57,672 bases of DNA from Anaeromyxobacter_A sp035538735 (GTDB lineage: Bacteria; Myxococcota; Myxococcia; Myxococcales; Anaeromyxobacteraceae), in assembly GCA_035538735.1 (NCBI GenBank), contig DATLJU010000266.1, forward strand, positions 1-57,672, written 5' to 3'. A model generated the notes under the pieces. That model ran no database searches. It had not been told where the DNA came from and saw only the letters and a list, made by a program, of their open reading frames with translations. A program made the translations under genes and the position numbers. Positions 45,488 to 54,959 of this stretch are shown piece by piece; the first letter of the stretch is position 1, and each line of letters opens with the position of its first letter.

Positions 45488-46150
45488 CTACACCGAAGCC
45501 GCCAGCCGGAGGAGGCCGGCCCCCCGCCCCGCGTCGACGAGGTGGGCCCGCAGCGCCTGGCGATAGGCGGCGACGCGCGTCCAGGGCGGCCGGTCGCCGG
45601 CGAGGAGGCGACAGCGCGGCCCGAGCGCGGCCCGGGCCGGCCGGGGGAGGGCGGCGAGCCACCCGCGCAGGAGCGCCGCGTCCGCGCCGTCGAGCGCCGC
45701 ATCCACCTCCGCGAGCGTGGCGCCCCGGCACGCGTCGAGCGCGCGGCGGGCCGCCCCGTGCCCGGCCGCGGCGGGGCCCCGGGCCGCCGCGGTCTCGAGC
45801 AGCGATCGGGCCGCCCGCAGCCGCGCGGCCGCGGCGCTCGCCTCGTCCGGCGGCGGCGGCGCATCGCCCACCCGCCCGCCGCGGTAGGCGCGCCACGCGT
45901 CCTCCACCGAGCGCCGGTAGGCGCGCAGCGCGCGCGGAGGCGGGGTGCCCTCCGGGCGATCGCGCAGCGCCGCCCCGAGCCCGTCCTTGAGCCCGCGGCA
46001 CACGACCGCGACCGGCAGCCCGCGCCGCTCCCAGGCGCGCACCTGGTCGAGGTCGAGCGGCGACAGCATGAGCCCGCCGCCGCGCAGCCCGAGGAAGTAC
46101 TCGGCCACGACGACCTCGTAGGTGAGCTGCGTGCTCGGGAGATCCGACAC
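45488..46150 (-). CDS. Unknown protein encoded with the DnaC-like ATPase
   Basis: A 220-residue protein, very rich in Ala and Arg and mostly helical. The N-terminal 70 residues (STQLTYEVVVAEYFLGLRGG, SPLDLDQVRAWERRGLPVAVV) look like a compact winged-helix-type or DnaD-like segment, but no family can be named with confidence. The middle is low-complexity helix. It ends 12 bp before the DnaC-like gene, so a replication-related partner role is plausible (inference). Confidence 0.65.
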   Translation of the reverse strand: MSDLPSTQLTYEVVVAEYFLGLRGGGLMLSPLDLDQVRAWERRGLPVAVVCRGLKDGLGAALRDRPEGTPPPRALRAYRRSVEDAWRAYRGGRVGDAPPPPDEASAAAARLRAARSLLETAAARGPAAAGHGAARRALDACRGATLAEVDAALDGADAALLRGWLAALPRPARAALGPRCRLLAGDRPPWTRVAAYRQALRAHLVDAGRGAGLLRLAASV

Positions 46151-46195
46151 GCCGGCATTCTCGCCCGAGCCCCTGACGCGAAACCCGCCTGACCT

Positions 46196-46222
46196 GCGGC
46201 GGGGGACAAGCCCCCGCCCTAC
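46196..46222 (-). repeat. Dispersed 27-bp GC palindrome, copy 4
   Basis: Identical over 27 bp to the complement of the copy at 43780. It lies between the kinase gene and the unknown gene. Confidence 0.8.
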
Positions 46223-46256
46223 GTCCGGGTGAGTCCCAGCACCATGGTCGTGCGCG

Positions 46257-47360
46257 TTACCCGCCGCGCAGCGCGGCGCCCACCTCGGCCGCTGTCTGGA
46301 ACCGCTGGCGCGGATCCTTCGCGAGCAGCCGGAGCGCGATGCGCGCCAGGCCCGGATCGACCCCGGGGTTGATCGAGGCGGGCGCCGCCGGCGGGCGGGA
46401 GATGATGTCGCTCCAGAGCTCGGCCGGGCGCCGCGAGAGGAAGGGCGGCCGGCCGCAGAGCAGCTCGAAGAGGATGACCCCCAGGCTGTAGAGGTCGGCG
46501 CGGTGGTCCACCACCTCGCCGCGCGCCTGCTCCGGCGCCATGTAGCGGTAGGTGCCGACCACCCGCCCGTGCTGGGTGAGCTGGGCGGTGTCGGTATCGA
46601 GCTTCACGAGGCCGAAGTCCATGAGCCGGACCCGCCGGGCGTCGTCCACCATGATGTTGGAAGGCTTCAGGTCGCGGTGCACGATGCCATGGGCGTGCAC
46701 GTGCGCGAGGCCGTCGCAGACCTGCCCCGCCGCGTCGATCAGCCGGGCACGCCGCGGCGAGCCGTTGAGGCCGTCGAGGACCTCGGGGGCGAGCTGTGTC
46801 ACCTCGGCGGCGCGGACTTTCTCCGGCGACACCTCGGGCCCGCGTTCCTGCCCCCGGCTCCCCCCCGTCTCCGGCTCCTCCATCATGGCGGCGAAGTCGC
46901 GGATGGCCTCGGGGCCCTGGGCCGGCGGCGCCAGGTCGAAGGCAGGGGTGAGCAGGCTCTCGGTCTCGGGCTCGTCCGACCAGACGTCGAGCTCGGGATG
47001 CGGGGCGCCGCCCACCTCTCCCGGGTTGTAGGGCGACGCGTCGAGGGCCGGGGAGAGATAGCTCCGGAGGTCGAGCCCCTCGACGAGCTCCATGGCGAGG
47101 TAGGAGTACCCCTCCTGCACGCCCGCGTCGTACACGCGCACGACGTTCGGGTGATCGAGCCCCCGCAACGCCTCGAACTCGCGCGCGAGCCGGCGCGCGG
47201 CCATGGGATCGCAGGCCGGGGGAGGTCCGAGCAGCTTTACCGCCACCGCCTCCCCGGTCGTGCGGTGTCGGGCGCGGTAGACGGTCCCGATCCCCCCCCG
47301 GCCGATGACCGAGAGGACCTCGTAGGGGCCGACCGCGCGAGGGGGCATCCAGTCGAGCAT
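46257..47360 (-). CDS. Ser/Thr protein kinase with acidic insert
   Basis: About 367 residues from ATG 47360; GTG 47435 would add 25 Arg/Pro-rich residues. The kinase core is intact: IGRGGIGTVYRA, AVKLLG, HRDLKPSN, LMDFGLVKL and YRYMAPEQARG. About 90 residues rich in Pro, Glu and Asp are inserted between the hinge (LRSYLSPALDASPYN) and helix E (AGQVCDGLAHVHAHG). There is no transmembrane helix, so it is cytoplasmic. No ribosome binding site decides the start. Divergent from uppS. Confidence 0.87.
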   Translation of the reverse strand: MLDWMPPRAVGPYEVLSVIGRGGIGTVYRARHRTTGEAVAVKLLGPPPACDPMAARRLAREFEALRGLDHPNVVRVYDAGVQEGYSYLAMELVEGLDLRSYLSPALDASPYNPGEVGGAPHPELDVWSDEPETESLLTPAFDLAPPAQGPEAIRDFAAMMEEPETGGSRGQERGPEVSPEKVRAAEVTQLAPEVLDGLNGSPRRARLIDAAGQVCDGLAHVHAHGIVHRDLKPSNIMVDDARRVRLMDFGLVKLDTDTAQLTQHGRVVGTYRYMAPEQARGEVVDHRADLYSLGVILFELLCGRPPFLSRRPAELWSDIISRPPAAPASINPGVDPGLARIALRLLAKDPRQRFQTAAEVGAALRGG

Positions 47361-47460
47361 ACGGGGGTGAATCTGGCGCGGCAACGGGGCCTTCGGGCGC
47401 GGTATCGCGCCCTCGCGCGCGTCCCTCGCCACCACCCTGCCGGCGTGCTATGAGCCGCGC

Positions 47461-48216
47461 GTGGCCGAAAGGACGCTCGCCGAGACCCTGCGGGAGAAGG
47501 TGCGCGCGCGCCCGCTGCCCCGGCATGTCGCGATCATCATGGACGGCAACGGCCGCTGGGCCGAGGCGCGTGGCCTGCCGCGGCTGGCCGGGCACCGCGA
47601 GGGGTCCGAGTCGGTCCGCGCGGTGACGCGCGAGGCGCGCCGGATCGCGCTCGAGGCGCTCACGCTCTACGCGTTCAGCGCGCAGAACTGGTCGCGGCCG
47701 CCGGACGAGGTGCAGGGGCTCATGGAGCTCCTCGCCGAGTACCTCGACTCGGAGCGGGCCGAGATCATGGACAACGACATCCGGCTCCACGCGATCGGCG
47801 AGCTGCACCGGCTGCCGGACTTCGTCAACGAGCGGCTGGAGCGGATGCAGCGCGAATCGCAGCGCAACCGCGGGATGACGCTCACGCTGGCGCTCTCCTA
47901 CGACGCCCGGGAGGACGTCGCCCAGGCCGCGCGGCGCGCCGCCGCCGAGGGCGCGCCCATCGATCAGGCCGCGATCGACGCGCGGCTCTGGACGGCCGGC
48001 TTGCCGGAGCTCGATCTGCTCGTCCGCACCAGCGGCGAGCGGCGCATCTCGAACTTCCTGCTCTGGCAGAGCGCGTATGCCGAGTTCGCCTTCCCCGAGG
48101 TGCTCTGGCCCGACTTCCGGGAGCTCGAGTTCCTGCAGGTCGTGAGCGACTTCCAGAGCCGCGAGCGCCGGTTCGGGCTCACCGGCGCGCAGGTGGCGGC
48201 GCGCGACCGCGCATGA
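47461..48216 (+). CDS. uppS: Isoprenyl transferase (undecaprenyl diphosphate synthase)
   Basis: A 251-residue cis-prenyltransferase making the C55 lipid carrier for peptidoglycan. HVAIIMDGNGRWAEARGLPR carries the catalytic Asp and the diphosphate-binding residues, followed by GHREGSESVR, YAFSAQNWSRP, the Arg pair in RTSGERRISNFLLWQ and WPDF. GTG 47461. It overlaps cdsA by 4 nt. Confidence 0.95.
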   Translation: MAERTLAETLREKVRARPLPRHVAIIMDGNGRWAEARGLPRLAGHREGSESVRAVTREARRIALEALTLYAFSAQNWSRPPDEVQGLMELLAEYLDSERAEIMDNDIRLHAIGELHRLPDFVNERLERMQRESQRNRGMTLTLALSYDAREDVAQAARRAAAEGAPIDQAAIDARLWTAGLPELDLLVRTSGERRISNFLLWQSAYAEFAFPEVLWPDFRELEFLQVVSDFQSRERRFGLTGAQVAARDRA

Positions 48217-49061
48217 ACGACAAGAACAAGAACCTCGCCGTGCGGGTGGTCTCGGCCATCCTCCTCTTTCCCGTCCTGGTCTGGATCACCTGGCTGGGCG
48301 GCCTGCCCTTCACGATCCTCCTCTCGCTCGCGGCGGCCGTCTCCGGCCTCGAGCTCACGAGCATGTTCACGGCCGTGCGCGTTCCGGAGACGTTCGGGGT
48401 CGCGGTGGCCGGCCTGCTGCCGTTCGTCCCGTGGTGGACGGTCCAGGACGCCTCGCGCACCTCGACCGTCGTCCCGCTCGCGCTCGCGGTCGCGGCGATG
48501 GCGCTGCTCGTCCTGAACCTGTTCCGCGCCGGCCCGCTCGAGGGCTCGCCGCAGCGGGTGGCCGCCTCCGCGCTGGCGTGGCTCTACTGCGGCGTCCTCA
48601 TCAGCTCGGTGGTCGGGCTGCGGCTCCGCTTCGGGTTCGTGTGGGTCATCCTCACGTTCGTCACGACGTGGCTGAACGACACGCTCGCGTACTTCGGCGG
48701 GCGCTTCTTCGGCAAGCACCCGCTCTACCCGCGCGTCAGCCCGAAGAAGACCTGGGAGGGTTTCGCCGGCGGGGTCCTGGGCAGCGTGCTCGGGGCGCTG
48801 CTCGTCAAGGTGGTCTTCCTCGGGCTCCCGCAGCCCGAGGGCGAGGCGTTCCGCCTCTCCTGGCTCGGATGCGTCGGGGTCGGGCTCGGCGCGTCCGTGC
48901 TCGGCCCGCTCGGCGACCTCTGCGAGTCGATGCTGAAGCGGTCGGCGGGGTTGAAGGACTCCGGGCGGCTCATCCCGGGGCACGGCGGCCTGCTCGATCG
49001 CATCGACGCCTTGCTCTTCGTGGCCCCCTGGGTCTACCTCTGGGCGACGCTCGCCAACTAG
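48213..49061 (+). CDS. cdsA: Phosphatidate cytidylyltransferase
   Basis: A 282-residue polytopic enzyme making CDP-diacylglycerol for phospholipid synthesis. About seven helices are seen. The C-terminal signature reads SMLKRSAGLKDSGRLIPGHGG, LLDRIDALLF, following YFGGRFFGKHPLYPRVSPKK. The start overlaps uppS (ATGA). A 15-bp tandem duplication covers its stop codon. Confidence 0.94.
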   Translation: MNDKNKNLAVRVVSAILLFPVLVWITWLGGLPFTILLSLAAAVSGLELTSMFTAVRVPETFGVAVAGLLPFVPWWTVQDASRTSTVVPLALAVAAMALLVLNLFRAGPLEGSPQRVAASALAWLYCGVLISSVVGLRLRFGFVWVILTFVTTWLNDTLAYFGGRFFGKHPLYPRVSPKKTWEGFAGGVLGSVLGALLVKVVFLGLPQPEGEAFRLSWLGCVGVGLGASVLGPLGDLCESMLKRSAGLKDSGRLIPGHGGLLDRIDALLFVAPWVYLWATLAN

Positions 49062-49075
49062 GCGCTCGCCAACTA

Positions 49076-49096
49076 AGAGCCTGTGAGGAGGTCCCC
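49076..49096 (+). repeat. Half copy of the MITE-like repeat, supplying the dxr ribosome binding site
   Basis: Begins AGAGCCTGTGA and ends TCCCC, 18 of 21 positions like the left end of the element at 42788. Its GAGGAGGT is the Shine-Dalgarno sequence of dxr. Confidence 0.6.
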
Positions 49097-50248
49097 ATGA
49101 AGCGTCTCGCCATCCTCGGCTCGACCGGCTCCATCGGGGTCCAGGCCCTCGACGTCGTGACGCGCGCCGAGGGGCGGTTCGAGGTGGCGGCGCTGGCCGC
49201 GGGGAAGAACGCCGAGCGCCTGGTGGAGCAGGCCCGGCGCTTCCGGCCGCGTGCGGTGGCGCTGGCGGATCCGGCCGCGGCGCGCCGCGCCCGCGAGCTG
49301 CTGGGGCCGGGCGGGCCGGAGGTGCTGGAGGGCGCCGAGGGCGTCGCGGCCCTGGCGCGGCTCGGCGAGGTGGACGTGGTGCTGGCCGCCATCTCCGGGG
49401 GTGCGGGGCTCCTCTCGACCGCCGCCGCGATCGAGGCGGGCAAGACGGTCGGGCTCGCCAACAAGGAGTCGATGGTGCTGGCGGGCGAGCTGCTCGTGCG
49501 TCGCGCGGCCGAGAAGGGCGTCACCATCCTCCCCGTCGACTCCGAGCACAGCGCCATCTTCCAGTCGCTTTGCGGCCACGAGCGGGCGCACGTGCGGCGG
49601 CTCTTGCTCACCGCCTCGGGAGGCCCGCTCCGCACCGTCCCCGCCGCCGACCTCCCCAGGGTCACGCCGGCGCAGGCGCTCAAGCACCCCAACTGGTCGA
49701 TGGGCGACAAGATCACCATCGACTCGGCCACCTTGATGAACAAGGGGCTGGAGGTGATCGAGGCGCGCTGGCTCTTCGACATCGATCCCCGGCGGATCGA
49801 CATCGTGGTGCACCCCGAGTCGATCGTGCACTCCATGGTCGAGTACGTGGACGGCTCGGTGGTCGCTCAGCTCGGCGTCTCCGACATGCGCGGGCCCATC
49901 AGTTACGCGCTGGCGTACCCGGACCGGATCCGGCTCGACCTTCCGCCGCTCGACCTGTCGCGGCTCGGGCGGCTCAGCTTCGAGCAACCCGACCCGGCGC
50001 GCTTCCCCGCCTTCACGCTCGCCTATCGCGCCCTGGAGGAGGGTGGCACGGCGCCGGCCGTGCTCTCGGGCGCCGACGAGGCCGCGGTGGCCGCCTTCCT
50101 CGCCGGCCGGTGCGGCTTCACCCGCATCGCCGAGGTGTGCGAGGAGGTGCTGGACGCGCTCGTCGCCGAGCCGGTCCGCTCGGTCGAGCAGGCGCTCGCC
50201 GCCAGCGACTGGGGCCGAGCCCAGGCCGAGCGGCGTGTGGCGCGGTAG
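49097..50248 (+). CDS. dxr: 1-deoxy-D-xylulose 5-phosphate reductoisomerase
   Basis: A 383-residue NADPH enzyme, the second step of the MEP isoprenoid pathway. The cofactor motif is LGSTGSIGVQAL, and GLANKESMVLAG, the metal and substrate residues in PVDSEHSAIFQ, LTASGGPLR and HPNWSMGDKITIDSATLMNKG are present. Full length. Its product feeds the uppS reaction encoded upstream, and it lies within the common uppS-cdsA-dxr-rseP order. Confidence 0.97.
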   Translation: MKRLAILGSTGSIGVQALDVVTRAEGRFEVAALAAGKNAERLVEQARRFRPRAVALADPAAARRARELLGPGGPEVLEGAEGVAALARLGEVDVVLAAISGGAGLLSTAAAIEAGKTVGLANKESMVLAGELLVRRAAEKGVTILPVDSEHSAIFQSLCGHERAHVRRLLLTASGGPLRTVPAADLPRVTPAQALKHPNWSMGDKITIDSATLMNKGLEVIEARWLFDIDPRRIDIVVHPESIVHSMVEYVDGSVVAQLGVSDMRGPISYALAYPDRIRLDLPPLDLSRLGRLSFEQPDPARFPAFTLAYRALEEGGTAPAVLSGADEAAVAAFLAGRCGFTRIAEVCEEVLDALVAEPVRSVEQALAASDWGRAQAERRVAR

Positions 50249-50367
50249 GAGGCCCTGAAGAAATCTCCGCGCGACGCGGTTCAGCGTGCAGGACGCGCGG
50301 TCCGCGTGCATGATCAGGCGAGGGGTACCGCTCACCCGCTCGTCAGCGTCTCCATCCGGAACTCTGA

Positions 50368-52044
<1,677 letters not shown>

Positions 52045-52057
52045 TCAGCCGTGACCA

Positions 52058-52083
52058 CGTTCGTCCTGAGCCCCAGACGAACG
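52058..52083. repeat. Relic of the 84-bp repeat upstream of tsaB
   Basis: CGTTCGTCCTGAGCCC followed by CGAACG: the two ends of the element found at 25589 with almost no interior. Confidence 0.5.
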
Positions 52084-52089
52084 CACCCC

Positions 52090-52851
52090 ATGCTCATCGC
52101 CGCCCTCGACACCTCCACCCTCACGCTCTCCTGCGCGCTCTGCGAGCTCGGCGGGGACGAGGTGCGCCTCATCGCCGAGCGGACCGAGGACGCGCCCGCG
52201 AAGCCGGGCCCCCAGGGCCCGACCGGCGGCCACGGCGGCCGGTTGCCGGGCGTCCTCCAGGAGCTGCTCCTCGCGGCGGGGCGGAAGCTCCCCGATATCG
52301 AGGGGTACGCCATCGGGCTCGGCCCCGGCTCGTTCACGGGGCTGCGCATCGGGCTCGCCACGTGGAAGGGGCTCGCCTACGCCAACCGGCGGCCGATCGC
52401 GGGCGCGTCGAGCCTCGCCGCGCTGGCGCTCGCGGCGGCGCCCTCGGCCGACCCGAAGGCCGTGCTGGTGCCGATCCTCGACGCCAGGAAGGGCGAGGTC
52501 TACGCTGGGTTCTACCGCGCGTCGGGCCACGAGCTCCTGTCCCCCGAGGCGGCGCTCGCACCCGAAGCCCTCGCCGCCCGGGTGGCCGCCCTCGCCGTGG
52601 AGGGCGCGCGCGGCGTCGTGTTCGGGCAAGGCCGCGACGCGTATCGCGACGCGCTGGCCGCCTCGCCGCCGCTGGAGGGCGCTCCCCGGACGCCATCCGC
52701 GGTCGCGGTGGCGCGGCTCTGTGCGGCGAAGCTGGCCGGCGCCACCTACGACCCGGCGCACCTCTTCGCGCTCGAGCCCCACTACATCCGCAAGAGCGAG
52801 GCCGAGGTCAAGTTCCCTCACGGCCTCGGGCCGGGAGCGGATCGCCCGTAG
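52090..52851 (+). CDS. tsaB: tRNA threonylcarbamoyladenosine protein TsaB
   Basis: A 253-residue ASKHA-fold partner of TsaD in t6A modification of tRNAs reading ANN codons. MLIAALDTSTLTLSCAL is the family start; the core GLGPGSFTGLRIGLATWKGLAY is conserved. ATG 52090 is preferred over GTG 52051 because the 13 extra residues come from a repeat relic. The C-terminal tail (EAEVKFPHGLGP) includes the usual YIRKSEAE. No clear ribosome binding site, perhaps because of the repeat. Confidence 0.93.
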   Translation: MLIAALDTSTLTLSCALCELGGDEVRLIAERTEDAPAKPGPQGPTGGHGGRLPGVLQELLLAAGRKLPDIEGYAIGLGPGSFTGLRIGLATWKGLAYANRRPIAGASSLAALALAAAPSADPKAVLVPILDARKGEVYAGFYRASGHELLSPEAALAPEALAARVAALAVEGARGVVFGQGRDAYRDALAASPPLEGAPRTPSAVAVARLCAAKLAGATYDPAHLFALEPHYIRKSEAEVKFPHGLGPGADRP

Positions 52852-52859
52852 CCACCGCC

Positions 52860-54377
52860 ATGGAACCCGCGATCTTCCGTCCTCCGCTGCGCCGCCTCGG
52901 CGCTCACCTCCTGCTCGGCAGCCTCGCCGGCGCCGCCGTCGGTGTCGCCGCCGACGTCCCTCCGCTCCTCGCCATCCTGTTCGGCGCCGTCGCGGCCGCC
53001 ATCGCGGTGACCGCCCGCCACGCCGGCGCGCTGCGCGTGGTGGCCGACGAGCGCGGGGTGCGCGTCCTCGGCGCTCCCGCCCCGGTCGAGGCGAGCTGGA
53101 GCGAGGTCCGGCTCGGCTTCGGCCTGGTGCAGCGCGAGGACGGCGCCGTGCAGCGCTACGCCATCTTCGCGGATCCGCTCGGACGCAGCTTCGCGTTCGC
53201 CGAGCCGGTCGCGCGTGCCACCGCGCCCTGCGGCCCGATCCAGGGCGCCGACGGGCGCACCGTTCCCCTCGTGGAGCTCCAGGACGCGACGCTCTTCCTG
53301 GCGCTGCTCGTGCAGCGGGTGCCGGCATGGCGGGTCTTGCCCGAGTCGCTCCAGGCGTGGGCTCCTGCGCCCGAGCCGGCTGCCGCTCCGGTCGAGGTCG
53401 AGCGCGGCGTCGCGGACGGGGCCAAGGGCGCGCCCGCACGCCGCCCGCGGATGGGCGTCTGGGCGCTCGTGGCGAAGCTCGGCTCGAAGCTGACCGCGTC
53501 GCTCGGCAAGCTCGCGGCGGGTGGCCTCAAGGCCGTGAAGACCGCCAACGTGGGCTGGGCCGCGGCGTCGGTCGCGACCTACTCGCTCCTCTTCTCGTGG
53601 AAGTTCGCGCTCGCCCTCATGGTGCAGCTCTTCATCCACGAGTACGGGCACGTCCACGCCATGCGCCGGACCGGCATGCGCGTCCGCGGCATGTACTTCG
53701 TGCCGCTCCTGGGCGCGCTGGCGGTGACGGACGACGCCTTCACCTCCCGCCGGCAGCAGGTGGACGTCGCGCTCTCCGGGCCGCTGTGGGGCTCGGCGGC
53801 GGCGCTCGTGCCGGCCGGGCTCTGGCTGTGGACGCACGACCCGATGTGGGCCGCCATCGCCGCTTTCTGGGCGCTCGTGAACCTGTTCAACCTCCTGCCC
53901 ATCGCGCCCCTCGACGGCGGTCGGGCGCTGCAGGCGTTCGCGTTTTCGTACTCGTCCAGCCTGGGCGTCGCGCTCTCCGCGCTCGGACTGGTCGCGGCGG
54001 CCGCGCTCGCGAGCGCGGCCGGGTTCTCGCTCATCTGGCTCGTCGTCCTCCTCGGAGGGATGGAGCTCGCGGGCGAGGTGCGGTCGCGCGCCGGGGCGCG
54101 CGCGCTGCGGCTCCTCCCCGAGCCCGCTCGCTTCGGCGTGCCACACTGGCTGTATCTGCGGGGCGTCCTCGGCGGGGGCCCCGGCATGCCCGGTGACGCC
54201 ATCTTCGTGCGCGGCCTGGAGCGCCAGGAGAAGGCCGCCCGCGCCGCGCCGCTCTCCGCCGGGCAGCTCGTCCGGTGGGGCCTCACCTACGCGGCGCTCG
54301 CCACCGCCCTCGTGCTGCTCCTGTGGCTCATGCGCCACGTCCCGGGCGCGGAGGCGGCGAGCCGGATCCTGGAATAG
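52860..54377 (+). CDS. Second M50-family membrane metalloprotease
   Basis: A 505-residue protein. The N-terminal 190 residues contain two helices and a soluble domain without a recognised family. The C-terminal part has the zinc motif HEYGH (residues 260-264) in LFIHEYGHVHAMRRTGM, and LPIAPLDGGRAL with the third ligand, so it is a site-2 type protease of the SpoIVFB-like or YdiL-adjacent group. No PDZ is seen; further helices follow. It starts 8 bp after tsaB. Substrate unknown. Confidence 0.85.
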   Translation: MEPAIFRPPLRRLGAHLLLGSLAGAAVGVAADVPPLLAILFGAVAAAIAVTARHAGALRVVADERGVRVLGAPAPVEASWSEVRLGFGLVQREDGAVQRYAIFADPLGRSFAFAEPVARATAPCGPIQGADGRTVPLVELQDATLFLALLVQRVPAWRVLPESLQAWAPAPEPAAAPVEVERGVADGAKGAPARRPRMGVWALVAKLGSKLTASLGKLAAGGLKAVKTANVGWAAASVATYSLLFSWKFALALMVQLFIHEYGHVHAMRRTGMRVRGMYFVPLLGALAVTDDAFTSRRQQVDVALSGPLWGSAAALVPAGLWLWTHDPMWAAIAAFWALVNLFNLLPIAPLDGGRALQAFAFSYSSSLGVALSALGLVAAAALASAAGFSLIWLVVLLGGMELAGEVRSRAGARALRLLPEPARFGVPHWLYLRGVLGGGPGMPGDAIFVRGLERQEKAARAAPLSAGQLVRWGLTYAALATALVLLLWLMRHVPGAEAASRILE

Positions 54378-54457
54378 TCACGCCGCGTCACAGCTCGGCA
54401 GGGGGTAGCCAGCACGGAGTCGTTGCGACCGAGGTTCCGGTCCGGCATCGTCAGGTC

Positions 54458-54820
54458 ATGACCACGCGCTTGGTGCTGCTGGCCGCCGCGCTCGTCGTAG
54501 GCTGTGCCCACCGGCCCGAGAACGATCAGCCGGCGCAGGGAGCGGTGAGCCTGCCGCTCCGCACCGGCGGCCCCTACCAGACCGGGGACTGGCAGCTCAA
54601 TCCCGGCGGGGTCCTCGGCGAGCGCAACCGCTGCATCGACCGCGAGCTCGCCGCCCGCAAGCTGAACGAATTCGGCGACGCGCAGGGCACGACCTACCCC
54701 GGCGGCTCGCCGCTGCTCGGCCTGACCGGCCGGGCCGCCGATCGCTACGAGTACGTGATGCGCCACCAGCCCGAGATCGGCACGACATGTAACAACGCGC
54801 CGGTCGAGCCGGTGCGGTGA
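54458..54820 (+). CDS. Small lipoprotein of unknown function
   Basis: A 120-residue protein. The signal peptide RLVLLAAALVVGCAHRP ends in a lipobox (VVGC). The mature part has a conserved-looking segment (YQTGDWQLNPGGVLGERNRC, then RYEYVMRHQPEIGTTC) with two further Cys, possibly disulfide bonded. The family is not recognised. Confidence 0.65.
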   Translation: MTTRLVLLAAALVVGCAHRPENDQPAQGAVSLPLRTGGPYQTGDWQLNPGGVLGERNRCIDRELAARKLNEFGDAQGTTYPGGSPLLGLTGRAADRYEYVMRHQPEIGTTCNNAPVEPVR

Positions 54821-54959
54821 AGCCCCGTTCGACTCGTGAGGCAACCGCTGGCTGGTTGTGACGTAGAGCACCCGTTCGGTCCCCGTGCAGTACTCCGACC
54901 AGGTGTTCGCATGTCACGGATGGTGTCATCGAGCGATAGGCGTGGCATGGTGCGGGCGC

